DNA of 36,951 nucleotides, taken from NCBI RefSeq assembly GCF_008923205.2, contig NZ_WBMS02000024.1:1-36951 (forward strand), in the 5' to 3' direction. The translations under genes and the position numbers were made by a program. The notes under the pieces are model-generated. The model saw only the letters and a program-made list of their open reading frames with translations. It made no database searches and was not told the origin of the DNA. Positions within the stretch are counted from its first letter, which is position 1. The number at the start of each line of letters is the position of its first letter. The stretch comes from Actinomadura physcomitrii. GTDB taxonomy: Bacteria > Actinomycetota > Actinomycetes > Streptosporangiales > Streptosporangiaceae. Below, one piece after another: positions 23,647 to 31,887 of the stretch.

Positions 23647-24504
23647 ATGGACCCGGGTTCTGCTTCTCCCGAGGGCGGACGGCCCCCCACGCCTCCCGGC
23701 CCGGCTGCGCCGGAATGGGTGGAGAAGTCCGCCAGGGCACTCCTCGACGCGTACGCCTCCGGCGTCCCGATCGCCCCGCTCACCGCGTCGCACCCCGATA
23801 TGACGGTGGACGACGCGTACGCGATCCAGCGCGCCCAGTCGGACGCGTGGACCGCCGCGGGCGCCCGGATCAAGGGCCACAAGGTGGGGCTGACGTCGGC
23901 CGCGATGCAGCGGCAGATGGGCGTGGACCAGCCGGACTTCGGCGTCCTGCTGGACTCGATGTTCCTGCCGGAGAGCAGCCCGATCGACGCGGGCCGCTTC
24001 CTGCAGCCGCGGGTGGAGCCGGAGGTCGCGTTCGTGCTCGGCCGGCCGCTGTCCGGGCCGGGCGCGACGGCCGCCGACGCGGTCGCCGCGGTGGAGTACG
24101 TGCTGCCCGCGCTGGAGGTGATCGACTCGCGGATCGCCGACTGGAAGATCACGCTGCCGGACACCGTCGCGGACAACGCCTCCAGCGGCGGCCTGGTGCT
24201 CGGCACCCGGCCCGTCCGCCTCGGCGACCTCGACCTCGCGCTGATGGGCTGCCTGCTGCACCGCGACGGCGTCCTGATCGACACCGGCGCCGGCGGCGCG
24301 GTGCTGGGCTCGCCGATCAACGCGCTGGTGTGGCTGGCCAACGTGCTCGGCGAGCGCGGCATCGCGCTGGAGGCGGGGCACGTGGTGCTGCCCGGCTCGA
24401 TCACCGCGGCCGTCCCGGTCGCGCCGGGAGAGACGCTCACGGCGACGTTCGCCGGGATCGGTTCGGTCACCGCACGGTTCGGAAAGGAGGAGGAGGCATC
24501 GTGA
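23647..24504 (+). CDS. 2-oxopent-4-enoate hydratase (2-keto-4-pentenoate hydratase)
   Basis: A 285-residue FAH-superfamily enzyme that adds water to 2-hydroxypenta-2,4-dienoate to give 4-hydroxy-2-oxovalerate, the first step of the lower meta-cleavage pathway. Visible are KGHKVGLTSAAMQRQMGVDQPDFG, the metal-binding glutamates Glu124 and Glu126 in EPEVAFVLG and Glu157 in ALEVIDSRI, and GSPINALVWLANVLGERG. An N-terminal extension of about 20 Pro/Gly-rich residues precedes the usual start; no better start with a ribosome-binding site exists inside (AAAGGA precedes this ATG). Its stop overlaps the GTG of the acetaldehyde dehydrogenase gene by 4 bp. Function is supported by the three-gene order, which is the standard hydratase, dehydrogenase, aldolase set. 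Confidence 0.94.
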   Translation: MDPGSASPEGGRPPTPPGPAAPEWVEKSARALLDAYASGVPIAPLTASHPDMTVDDAYAIQRAQSDAWTAAGARIKGHKVGLTSAAMQRQMGVDQPDFGVLLDSMFLPESSPIDAGRFLQPRVEPEVAFVLGRPLSGPGATAADAVAAVEYVLPALEVIDSRIADWKITLPDTVADNASSGGLVLGTRPVRLGDLDLALMGCLLHRDGVLIDTGAGGAVLGSPINALVWLANVLGERGIALEAGHVVLPGSITAAVPVAPGETLTATFAGIGSVTARFGKEEEAS

Positions 24505-25397
24505 GCAAGTTGACGGCCGCCATCGTCGGGCCCGGCAACATCGGCACCGACCTGCTGGTCAAGCTGACGCGCAGCAAGCTGATCGACGTCCACTCGATGG
24601 TCGGGGTGGTGCCCGACTCCGACGGGCTCGCCCGCGCCCGCGAGATGGGCGTGCCGGCGTCGGCGGAGGGCGTGGACTGGCTGCTGAGGCAGCCGACCCT
24701 GCCCGACCTGGTGTTCGAGGCGACGTCGGCGAAGGCGCACCTCGCCAACGCGCCGCGCTACGAGGAGGCGGGGATCACCGCGATCGACCTGACGCCCGCC
24801 GCCTCCGGGCCGCTGGTGTGCCCGCCGGTGAACCTTGACACGCTGTCGGACGCGCCGAACCTCAACATGATCACCTGCGGCGGGCAGGCGACGATCCCGA
24901 TCGTGCACGCGGTGTCGTCGGTCGTCCCGGTGCCGTACGCGGAGATCGTCGCGTCGATCGCCTCGCGCTCGGCTGGGCCCGGCACCCGGGCGAACATCGA
25001 CGAGTTCACCGAGACCACGGCGCGCGCGATCGAGCAGGTCGGCGGCGCGGTCCGGGGCAAGGCGATCATCATCCTGAACCCGGTCGACCCGCCGATGATC
25101 ATGCGGGACACGGTGTTCTGCGCGATCCCGTCCGACGCCGACACCAAGGCGATCGCCGCGTCGATCGACAAGATGGTCGCCGAGGTCGCCACCTACGTGC
25201 CCGGCTACACGCTGCGCGCCGAGCCGCAGTTCGACGAGCCCCGCGACATCTGGAACGGGATGGCCCGCGTCGCGGTGTTCCTCGAGGTCCGCGGGAACGG
25301 CGACTACCTGCCGCCGTGGGCCGGCAACCTCGACATCATGACCGCGGCCGCCGCCCGGGTCGGCGAGCAGCTCGCGCGCAGGAAGGCCACCTCATGA
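24501..25397 (+). CDS. acetaldehyde dehydrogenase (acylating)
   Basis: A 298-residue NAD- and CoA-dependent enzyme that turns acetaldehyde into acetyl-CoA, working as a complex with the aldolase encoded next so that acetaldehyde is channelled. It has the nucleotide-binding start AIVGPGNIGTDLL (8-20), the catalytic Cys126 in MITCGGQATIP and NPVDPPMIMRDTVFC. Length and motifs match DmpF/BphJ/HsaG proteins. The GTG start overlaps the hydratase stop (GTGA) and has a run of AGGAGG repeats 5 nt upstream. The stop overlaps the aldolase ATG by 4 bp. Confidence 0.95.
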   Translation: MSKLTAAIVGPGNIGTDLLVKLTRSKLIDVHSMVGVVPDSDGLARAREMGVPASAEGVDWLLRQPTLPDLVFEATSAKAHLANAPRYEEAGITAIDLTPAASGPLVCPPVNLDTLSDAPNLNMITCGGQATIPIVHAVSSVVPVPYAEIVASIASRSAGPGTRANIDEFTETTARAIEQVGGAVRGKAIIILNPVDPPMIMRDTVFCAIPSDADTKAIAASIDKMVAEVATYVPGYTLRAEPQFDEPRDIWNGMARVAVFLEVRGNGDYLPPWAGNLDIMTAAAARVGEQLARRKATS

Positions 25398-26428
25398 CCG
25401 AGCAGACGGCGGAGAAGATCCGCATCACCGACTCGACGCTGCGGGACGGCAGCCACGCGATGGCGCACCGCTTCACCGAGGAGCAGGTCCGCGGCGTGGT
25501 GCACGCCCTGGACAGCGCGGGCGTCGAGGTCATCGAGGTGACGCACGGCGACGGCCTCGGCGGCTCGTCCTTCAACTACGGCTTCTCGCTGGAGGACGAC
25601 GTCAAGCTCGTCGCCGCGGCCGTGGACGAGGCGACCCGGGCGAAGATCGCGGTGCTGCTGCTGCCCGGCCTCGGCACGGTGAACGACCTGCGCATGGCGC
25701 ACGACGCGGGCGCGTCGGTGGCCCGGGTCGCGACGCACTGCACCGAGGCGGACGTGTCGCTGCAGCACTTCGCGGCGGCGCGCGAGCTCGGCATGGAGAC
25801 CGTCGGGTTCCTGATGCTGTCGCACCGGATCGGCCCGCAGGAGCTGGCGAAGCAGGCCCGGATCATGGTGGACGGCGGCGCGCAGTGCGTGTACGTCGTC
25901 GACTCGGCGGGGGCGCTGGTGCTCGGCGAGGCGCAGGAGCGGATCAGCGCGCTGGTCAAGGAGATCGGGCACGAGGCGCAGGTCGGCTTCCACGGCCACC
26001 AGAACCTCTCGCTCGGCGTCGCGAACTCGGTGCTGGCGCAGCAGAACGGCGCCCGGCAGATCGACGGGGCGCTGTGCGCGCTCGGCGCGGGCGCGGGCAA
26101 CTCCCCCACCGAGGTGCTGGTCGCGACGTTCGAGCGGCTCGGCATCCCGACGGGCGTGGACGTGCAGGGCGCGATGGCCGCCGCCGACGACGTGGTGAAG
26201 CCGTTCCTGCACCGGCTGCCGTTCGCGGACCGCGGCGCGATCACGCAGGGCTACGCGGGGGTGTACTCCAGCTTCCTGCTGCACGCCGAGCGGGCCGCGG
26301 AGCGCTACGGGGTGCCGGCGCACGAGATCCTGCAGAAGGTCGGCGAGGCCGGCTACGTCGGCGGCCAGGAGGACATGATCATCGACGTGGCGCTGCAGCT
26401 CGCCGCGGAGCGCGACCGCGCGTCCTGA
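25394..26428 (+). CDS. 4-hydroxy-2-oxovalerate aldolase
   Basis: A 344-residue TIM-barrel aldolase that splits 4-hydroxy-2-oxovalerate (or a homologue) into pyruvate and acetaldehyde (or propanal). The DmpG active site is present at the same numbering: Arg17 and Asp18 in TLRDGSHAM, His21, and the metal ligands His200 and His202 in HGHQNLSLGVANS. The C-terminal communication domain that contacts the dehydrogenase is complete. It ends the three-gene lower pathway, followed 38 bp later by a strong hairpin. Whether the natural substrate comes from simple catechols or a larger ring such as a steroid is not decided by the sequence. Confidence 0.95.
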   Translation: MTEQTAEKIRITDSTLRDGSHAMAHRFTEEQVRGVVHALDSAGVEVIEVTHGDGLGGSSFNYGFSLEDDVKLVAAAVDEATRAKIAVLLLPGLGTVNDLRMAHDAGASVARVATHCTEADVSLQHFAAARELGMETVGFLMLSHRIGPQELAKQARIMVDGGAQCVYVVDSAGALVLGEAQERISALVKEIGHEAQVGFHGHQNLSLGVANSVLAQQNGARQIDGALCALGAGAGNSPTEVLVATFERLGIPTGVDVQGAMAAADDVVKPFLHRLPFADRGAITQGYAGVYSSFLLHAERAAERYGVPAHEILQKVGEAGYVGGQEDMIIDVALQLAAERDRAS

Positions 26429-26443
26429 CCGGTCCCGGCCGCC

Positions 26444-26602
26444 TCAGGCCCGGCCATCTCGAACCCGGGAGCCCGCTCCGGCGAGCGGGCTCCCGTCCAG
26501 CTCGGCGAGGAGGGCGCGGAGGTCGTCGTAGACGGCCGCCGCGCCCTCCTCTTCCAGCTCGCGCCGGCTCCAGCCGCCGGTGAGGACGCACACGCACGGC
26601 AT
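26444..26602 (-). pseudogene. relic of a HAD-family hydrolase C-terminus
   Basis: The minus strand encodes MPCVCVLTGGWSRRELEEEG followed by AAAVYDDLRALLAEL, which matches the final strand and helix of HAD phosphatases of the phosphoglycolate/GPH class (typical form VLTGGFSxxEL…GAxAVYED). The first three HAD motifs are absent: upstream the frame is Pro/Arg-rich and not HAD-like. The 3' part is also crossed by a transcription terminator. It is therefore best seen as a decayed gene of which only about 52 codons remain. A tiny real gene cannot be wholly excluded, but no clear ribosome-binding site exists. Confidence 0.6.
26466..26495 (+). terminator. terminator of the lower meta-cleavage operon
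   Basis: A perfect 13-bp stem (CGGGAGCCCGCTC paired with GAGCGGGCTCCCG) and a CGGC loop begin 38 bp after the aldolase stop. It is the strongest hairpin near this operon end and would also work for the minus-strand relic. Confidence 0.7.
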
Positions 26603-26699
26603 CCCGGGGCGGGGAACCGGCGCCGGCCGCACCTTCGGGCGCGCGTGCGGCCGGCACCGGGGCATTGGGGGCGTCCCTGGACCGTCCGGTAAGAGGAAC

Positions 26700-26760
26700 T
26701 CTAGGCACACTTTGACGATGCGACAATAGCTATTGGCACTTGGCCAACAAGCATTTTCCC
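26700..26760. other. AT-rich patch with a palindrome
   Basis: An AT-richer segment between the HAD relic and the alcohol dehydrogenase terminator. It contains the perfect 12-bp palindrome CAATAGCTATTG (26724-26735) and, overlapping it, the inverted pair TTGG…CCAA (26733-26747). No gene is visible in it. It might be the surviving regulatory region of the decayed HAD gene or a scar of an insertion. Confidence 0.4.
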
Positions 26761-26771
26761 GGGACAAGCGA

Positions 26772-26799
26772 CCGCCCCGCGGCCGGAGCCGCGGGGCGG
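26772..26799 (-). terminator. terminator of the alcohol dehydrogenase gene
   Basis: A perfect 12-bp stem (CCGCCCCGCGGC with GCCGCGGGGCGG) and a CGGA tetraloop start 10 bp beyond the stop of the minus-strand alcohol dehydrogenase gene. Confidence 0.7.
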
Positions 26800-26808
26800 G
26801 CGGGCGCG

Positions 26809-27921
26809 TCAGTGCTCGTGCACGATGACGCCCCGGATGTTCCTGCCGTCGCGCAGGTCCTGGTAGCCCTCGTTGACCTGGTCGAGCGAGTACCGCTTGG
26901 TCACCAGCGCGTCCAGGTCGAGCTTGCCCTGGTCGTACAGGCGCAGCAGGCGCGGGATGTCGTACTGCGGGTTCGCCGACCCGAACAGCGACCCCTTGAT
27001 CGTCTTCTCGAAGAGCGTGAGCACCGCGCCGGACACGTGGATCGTGAGCTTCTCCGGGTGCGCGAGCCCGGTCACCACCAGCGTGCCGCCCTTGCCGATG
27101 GCGTTGAACGCGGCGCCGACGACCTCCTCGTCCACCACGCCGACCGTCACCAGCGCTTGGTCGGCGCCCTGCCCCCAGGTCAGCTCCATCACCTTGGCGA
27201 GCGCCTCGTCGGCGTCGCCGAACGCGTGCGTGGCGCCGAGTTCGAGCGCCTTGTCCCGCTTGAACGCGACGGGGTCGACCGCCACGACGTTCGCCGCGCC
27301 CGCGTGCCGGGCGCCCTGCACGGCGTTGATGCCGATGCCGCCGATGCCGAACACCACGACGGTGTCGCCGGGCCGGACGCCGCCCGCGTACACCGCGCTC
27401 CCCCAGCCGGTCGGGACGCCGCAGCCGACGAGCACCGCCGTCTCCAGCGGGAGCCAGTCGTCGACCTTCACCACCGAGTGCTGGGAGATGGTCGCGTACT
27501 GGCTGAACGTGCCGATCATGCACATCGCGCCGAAGTCCTCGCCGCCGCCGTGGAAGCGGAACGTCCCGTCGGGCATGTCGCCGTTCAGGATCGTGGCGCC
27601 CATGTCGCAGATGCTCTGCCGGCCGGTCGAGCAGTAGCGGCACGTCCCGCAGTTGGGGATGAAGCTGCACACGACGTGGTCGCCCGGCGCGACCTTGGTG
27701 ACGCCGGTGCCGACCTCCTCGATGACGCCGGCGCCCTCGTGCCCGCCGACGATCGGGAACCGCGGCACCAGGTCCCCGTCGGTGAGGTGCAGGTCGGAGT
27801 GGCACAGGCCGGCCGCGACGTAGCGGATGAGGACCTCGCCGTCCTTCGGGCCGTCGAGGTCGAGCTCGGTGATCTCGAACGGCTTGCCGGGTCCCGCGAG
27901 TACTGCTGCCCTGGTCTTCAC
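26809..27921 (-). CDS. NDMA-dependent-type zinc alcohol dehydrogenase
   Basis: A 370-residue zinc-dependent medium-chain dehydrogenase. Catalytic zinc ligands are Cys40, His61 (GHEGAG) and probably Cys in VGCGVPTGWG; the structural zinc is held by Cys91, Cys94, Cys97 and Cys105. GIGGIG forms the NAD site. The long form, with DMGATILNGDMPDGT and HGGGEDFGAMCMIGTFSQYATI, is that of actinobacterial NDMA-dependent alcohol dehydrogenases, some of which hold nicotinamide tightly and pass electrons to mycofactocin. No mycofactocin genes are in this window. GGGAGG lies 8 nt before the GTG start. A 14-bp palindrome lies 24 bp upstream. It may supply aldehydes or use those of the nearby catabolic genes, which is only inference. 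Confidence 0.92.
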   Translation of the reverse strand: MKTRAAVLAGPGKPFEITELDLDGPKDGEVLIRYVAAGLCHSDLHLTDGDLVPRFPIVGGHEGAGVIEEVGTGVTKVAPGDHVVCSFIPNCGTCRYCSTGRQSICDMGATILNGDMPDGTFRFHGGGEDFGAMCMIGTFSQYATISQHSVVKVDDWLPLETAVLVGCGVPTGWGSAVYAGGVRPGDTVVVFGIGGIGINAVQGARHAGAANVVAVDPVAFKRDKALELGATHAFGDADEALAKVMELTWGQGADQALVTVGVVDEEVVGAAFNAIGKGGTLVVTGLAHPEKLTIHVSGAVLTLFEKTIKGSLFGSANPQYDIPRLLRLYDQGKLDLDALVTKRYSLDQVNEGYQDLRDGRNIRGVIVHEH

Positions 27922-27944
27922 GCGCCTGACCTCCCGGTCCGTGA

Positions 27945-27958
27945 GTGAGGTACCTCAC
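27945..27958. promoter_or_regulatory. palindromic operator upstream of the alcohol dehydrogenase gene
   Basis: GTGAGGTACCTCAC is a perfect 14-bp palindrome centred 31 bp upstream of the alcohol dehydrogenase GTG, in the 83-bp gap after the glycosyltransferase gene. Size and position suit a TetR- or GntR-like repressor, but no such gene is adjacent. Confidence 0.55.
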
Positions 27959-28004
27959 AACGTAATCCCGCGAGCGGGCTCCGGAAAGGGTGCGGGCCGG
28001 GACA

Positions 28005-29729
28005 TCACGGTCGGCGGTCGGCGGCGAGGAACCGCTCGCGCAGCCCGCGCTCGGCCCGGACGATCCGCCGCCACCAGCGCCGCCCGCCGTCCGTGCGGGC
28101 GACCCGGCGCAGCGCCGGCAGGGTGGCGCGGGCGGGCCAGCGCCCGGCCGCCATCCGCAGCGCGAGCTCGCCGGTCCCGGCGACGTAGGCCTCCATCCGG
28201 TCGCCGGCCGCGCGGCTCAGCCGCGGCCGGACGGGCACGGCGAGGCCGCAGTGCGCGGTGCCCTCGGACGTGAGCCGCACCTCGACCGGGGTGCCGCCGA
28301 CCGTCAGCCGCAGCCACAGGCTCCACGTCTGGTCGACCAGGCCGATCGGGCGGATCACCTGGGCGGGGAGGAACACCGTCTCCCACGCGATCCGGCCGTT
28401 CTCGCGCCGCACGGTCGCCGGGACGCCGAACGCCCGGCCGGGCCGGCGCCGGTCGCGGATCTCCAGCCGGCCGCCGAGCTCGGCGTCGTCGGGGATCCGG
28501 CCGAGCGGGTTGACGACGGTGCCGGACATGCGCAGCGCCTTTCCGTCCCGGCGCATCGCGGTGACCCGGCCGCCGAGGACCAGCTCCGACAGCGGGGCCG
28601 AGTGCACGCCGAGCCCGGTGATGTCGAGGACGCGGCGGGCCGGCGCGGCGCCGAGGTGCTCGCCGGTCCAGTAGATCCGGCCGTCCCGCTCGGCGGGGGC
28701 GATCGACAGGACGGGCCGCCCGCCGCCCTTCGGCGCGTGGTCGGCGGCGGCCATCGCCGCCTCGATGTCGTGCTCGCGGACCATCAGCGCCGCGATGGCG
28801 GGCATCTTCTCGGCCGCCTCGAAGACGGCGTCGTCCAGCTCGGCGAGGTAGGGGCGGGCGAGGCCGAGCCACGCCTCGCGGTGCCACGGGTCGCGGCTGC
28901 GCAGCTCGCGCAGGTAGAGCAGCAGGTCGTGGTCGACGAACTTGACGTCCTTGACCAGCGCGATCTCGTCCGCGCCGTGCGCGCGCAGCGCCGCGTCGAT
29001 GCGTCGGTGGATCTCCAGCCGGTCGGCGAAGTCGCCCAGCTCGCCGCGCCGGTTCGTGATCGAGAGGGTGGCGGCGCGCGGATCGACCAGCCAGTTGTAG
29101 ACCCGGTGGGGGATGACGGCGATCCGGTTCGCGCCGAGATACGCCTGGGCGCTGAACAGCAGGTCCTCGTAGTGCAGCCGGTCGGCGAACCGCAGGCCGG
29201 CGCGGTCCAGGTACGCGCGCCGGTAGCACTTGTTGGTCGCCAGCGTGTCATAGAGGAGGTCGGGGTTGTCGAGGATGCCCTCGTAGACGGCGCTTTGCCG
29301 GTAGAGCCAGGGGTACCAGGCGTGCTCGCGGTCGGGCAGGACGCGGACGCAGCGGCCCGACACCAGGTCGGCGCCGGTGCCGTCGGCGGCGGCGACCATG
29401 TTCCGGCAGGCGTGCCGCTCGAGTGTGTCGTCGCTGTCGAGGAACATCACGTACCGGCCCCGGGCGTGCCCGATGCCGGTGTTGCGCGGCCGCCCGCAGC
29501 CGCCGGAGTTCACCGGGTGGGTGAAGGCGCGCACCCGGCCGGGGTCCCGGGCGGCCAGCCGGGCGGCGACGGCGGGCGTCGGGTCGGTGCTCGCGTCGTC
29601 GACGATCACGACCTCCACACCGGGAAGCGACTGGCCGAGCGCCGAGCGGACCGCGCGGGCCAGCCGCGACGCGTCGTTGTAGACGATCACCACGACGGTC
29701 ACATCGGGTTCGGGTGGCATCGGCGTCAC
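28005..29729 (-). CDS. family 2 glycosyltransferase with TarS/TarP-like C-terminal region
   Basis: A 574-residue cytoplasmic protein. Residues about 10-230 form a GT-A domain of family GT2: TVVVIVYNDASRL, VEVVIVDDASTD, GGCGRPRNTGIGHARGRYVMFLDSDD (metal-binding Asp98-Ser-Asp100) and an acceptor-side segment LHYEDLLFSAQAYL. From about 340 to 540 are beta-rich repeats resembling the linker and C-terminal parts of TarS/TarP-like wall-teichoic-acid glycosyltransferases. It probably adds a sugar to a cell-wall polyol-phosphate or other surface glycan; donor and acceptor are unknown. There is no membrane segment. The GTG start at 29729 has GAGGG only 2 nt away; an ATG three codons in is an alternative. 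It stands alone between catabolic genes. Confidence 0.88.
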   Translation of the reverse strand: MTPMPPEPDVTVVVIVYNDASRLARAVRSALGQSLPGVEVVIVDDASTDPTPAVAARLAARDPGRVRAFTHPVNSGGCGRPRNTGIGHARGRYVMFLDSDDTLERHACRNMVAAADGTGADLVSGRCVRVLPDREHAWYPWLYRQSAVYEGILDNPDLLYDTLATNKCYRRAYLDRAGLRFADRLHYEDLLFSAQAYLGANRIAVIPHRVYNWLVDPRAATLSITNRRGELGDFADRLEIHRRIDAALRAHGADEIALVKDVKFVDHDLLLYLRELRSRDPWHREAWLGLARPYLAELDDAVFEAAEKMPAIAALMVREHDIEAAMAAADHAPKGGGRPVLSIAPAERDGRIYWTGEHLGAAPARRVLDITGLGVHSAPLSELVLGGRVTAMRRDGKALRMSGTVVNPLGRIPDDAELGGRLEIRDRRRPGRAFGVPATVRRENGRIAWETVFLPAQVIRPIGLVDQTWSLWLRLTVGGTPVEVRLTSEGTAHCGLAVPVRPRLSRAAGDRMEAYVAGTGELALRMAAGRWPARATLPALRRVARTDGGRRWWRRIVRAERGLRERFLAADRRP

Positions 29730-29881
29730 CGCCCTCGCTGCTCGCTCATCACCTACTTATTGCCTGGGGGTGATCAAAAAGTGAGCACCGGACGGCCCTC
29801 GTCCGGCTTGGAGATATACCCCGAACCGTGCGAAAACTCCCCGGTCAGGGACGTACCGGCCACCAAGACGGCATAGGGGTG

Positions 29882-30829
29882 TCACGGGAGTGCCGGCAGG
29901 GTGGCGGCGACGCGGGCGGCGGTATCGCGGAGCCAGATGTGCGCCGCGTCCTGGGTGTGGACGGGGTGCCACCACAGCGCCTCCTGGACGGGCACCGCCT
30001 CGAACGGGCACGGCAGGACGCGGACGGCCGCGATCGGCGCGACCAGTTCGGCGAGGCGGCGCTGGATGAGGGCGATGCGGCGGGTGCCCGCGACGAGGCT
30101 CGGCAGCAGCTGGAAGCTCTGCACCGACACCTCGACGTGCGGTTCGAGGCCGAGCATGCTCAGCTGGCGGGCGGCCGGCGCGTCGTAGGGGCGCTGGTAG
30201 ACGACCCAGGGCAGGCGGGCGAGGTCGTCCATGGTGAGGCGGTCGCCGACGCCCGGATGGTCGTCGGCGACCATGCAGACCCATTCGTCGCGGTACAGCT
30301 CGACGGTCGGCAGGCCGCTGACGATGCCGTGCGGCATCAGCAGCCCGTCGACGGCGCTGAGCGTCGCGTCGGTGTTCTCGGTGATCCCCGGGCCGACCTG
30401 CTGGAACACCAGGCTTGCGGCGGGCGCGGCGGCGTGCAGGGCGCGGGCGAGCGCGGCGCCGAACACGGCGACGGCGTAGTCGGACGCGATGATCGTGAAC
30501 TCGCGCGCCTCGGTCGCCGGGTCGAACTCGGCGCGGCTGGTGAACAGCCGTTCCAGCAGCCCGCAGGCGGTCGCGCAGGGCACCAGCAGCGCGGTGCCGA
30601 GCGGGGTCAGCTCGTAGGTGTTGCCCGTCCGGACGAGCAGGTCGTCGGCGAAGTGGTGGCGGAGCCGGGCGAGCGCGGCGCTGGTGGCGGGCTGGCTGAG
30701 CCCGATCCGCCGGCCGGCGCGGGTGACGTTGCGCTCCTCCAGCAGCGCGCGCAGCGCGACGAGGAGGTTCAAATCGAGGCTCGCCAGGTTCACTGCGCCC
30801 AGCCCATCTGTGTCGTCGATGGCAGCCAT
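29882..30829 (-). CDS. LysR family transcriptional regulator
   Basis: A 315-residue activator-type regulator. The N-terminal helix-turn-helix (about 14-75) reads LDLNLLVALRALLEERNVTRAGRRIGLSQPATSAALARLRHHF in pieces, followed by a linker and a periplasmic-binding-like sensor domain of NodD/LinR style (FTIIASDYAVAVFG, MPHGIVSGLPTVELYRDEWVCMV). It is divergent from the six-gene catabolic operon with a 68-bp gap, the standard arrangement for a LysR activator responding to the aromatic substrate or intermediate. The ATG reading MAAIDD is preferred; the frame is open further up, into the divergent promoter region, but those starts would overlap the neighbour's signals. The ribosome-binding site is weak. 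Confidence 0.92.
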   Translation of the reverse strand: MAAIDDTDGLGAVNLASLDLNLLVALRALLEERNVTRAGRRIGLSQPATSAALARLRHHFADDLLVRTGNTYELTPLGTALLVPCATACGLLERLFTSRAEFDPATEAREFTIIASDYAVAVFGAALARALHAAAPAASLVFQQVGPGITENTDATLSAVDGLLMPHGIVSGLPTVELYRDEWVCMVADDHPGVGDRLTMDDLARLPWVVYQRPYDAPAARQLSMLGLEPHVEVSVQSFQLLPSLVAGTRRIALIQRRLAELVAPIAAVRVLPCPFEAVPVQEALWWHPVHTQDAAHIWLRDTAARVAATLPALP

Positions 30830-30897
30830 CCGGAGAATCAATTTCCCAGATCGGCTCCGGTGTCCCAAGGTTAAGGCAGACATCGAGAGGACACCTG
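30830..30897. promoter_or_regulatory. divergent LysR/catabolic operon promoter region
   Basis: This 68-bp gap must hold both promoters and the LysR binding site. I see an imperfect dyad CCGGAG (30830-30835) / CTCCGG (30855-30860) but no clear T-N11-A core or -10/-35 hexamers. GAGAGG at 30885-30890 is the ribosome-binding site of the FAH-family gene. Confidence 0.4.
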
Positions 30898-31887
30898 GTG
30901 GAAGCACACGCGCACCCGTCCGGCCCCTTCGCGGTCGGCACCTTCTCCCGCGGGGACGGCCCGCGGTTCGCCGGCCTGGTCCGGGACGGACGGGTCCTGG
31001 ACCTGCGCACCGTCCCGAGCCTGCCGGGCGGCGGGGCGACGACCCGCGGCCTGCTGGAGCGCTGGGACGACGTCCTGCCGCTGCTGCACGCCGCCGCCGG
31101 ATCCGGCGACGGCGTCTGGACTCCGCTGGACGACCTGGCGGTGCACGCGCCCGTCGAGCCGCGGCAGATCCTGCAGTCGGGCGCCAACTACCGCACTCAT
31201 GTCATCGACCTCGCGGTGGCCCACGAACCGGAGGGCGGGCGGCCCGCCGAGCAGGTGCGCGAGGAGACGGCGGCGATGATGGACCGGCGCGCCGCCGAGG
31301 GCCGGCCGTACATGTTCATCGGGCTGCCGTCGGCGGTGACGGGCCCGTACGACGACGTGGTGATCCCGAACTGGTGCGAGAAGCCGGACTGGGAGCTGGA
31401 GCTGGCCGCGGTGATCGGCCGTCCCGCCTACCGCGTGCCGGTCGGCGAGGCGGCGGCGCACGTCGCGGCCTACACGATCGCCAACGACCTGACGGCGCGC
31501 GAGGCGGTGTTCCGCCGGGACATGCCGGAGATCGGCACGGACTGGCTGCGCGGGAAGAACCCGCCGACGTTCCTCCCCCTCGGCCCGTACCTGGTGCCGT
31601 CGGCGTTCGTCGGCGACCCCGGCGACCTGCGGGTCACGCTGAAGCTCAACGGCGACGTCATGCAGGACGAGTCCACCAAGGACATGATCTTCAACGTGGC
31701 GCGGCTGGTGGCGTACGCGTCGCGGACCGTCCGGCTGCTGCCCGGCGACCTGGTCCTGACCGGCAGCCCGGCCGGCAACGGCATGCACTGGGGCCGGCTG
31801 CTGCGGCCCGGCGACGTCATGGAGGGCTCGATCACGGGCCTCGGCGCGCAGCGCAACCGGTGCGTCGCCGAAGCGCGGGAGGCGTGA
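30898..31887 (+). CDS. fumarylacetoacetate hydrolase family protein (first copy)
   Basis: A 329-residue FAH-fold enzyme. The core has QSGANYRTHV, MFIGLPSAVTGPYDDVVIP, the metal-binding glutamates in WELELAAVIGRPAYRV, AAYTIANDLTAREAVFRRD, LKLNGDVMQDESTKDMIF and the closing LTGSPAGNGMHWGRLLRPGDVMEGSI. The family hydrolyses C-C bonds of oxo-acids, hydrates dienoates or decarboxylates. The long helical insert after the first core motif (EPEGGRPAEQVREETAAMM in part) is unlike simple isomerases. The GTG start has GAGAGG 7 nt upstream. It opens the six-gene operon. It could act on a ring-fission product, but the step is not determined. Confidence 0.9.
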   Translation: MEAHAHPSGPFAVGTFSRGDGPRFAGLVRDGRVLDLRTVPSLPGGGATTRGLLERWDDVLPLLHAAAGSGDGVWTPLDDLAVHAPVEPRQILQSGANYRTHVIDLAVAHEPEGGRPAEQVREETAAMMDRRAAEGRPYMFIGLPSAVTGPYDDVVIPNWCEKPDWELELAAVIGRPAYRVPVGEAAAHVAAYTIANDLTAREAVFRRDMPEIGTDWLRGKNPPTFLPLGPYLVPSAFVGDPGDLRVTLKLNGDVMQDESTKDMIFNVARLVAYASRTVRLLPGDLVLTGSPAGNGMHWGRLLRPGDVMEGSITGLGAQRNRCVAEAREA

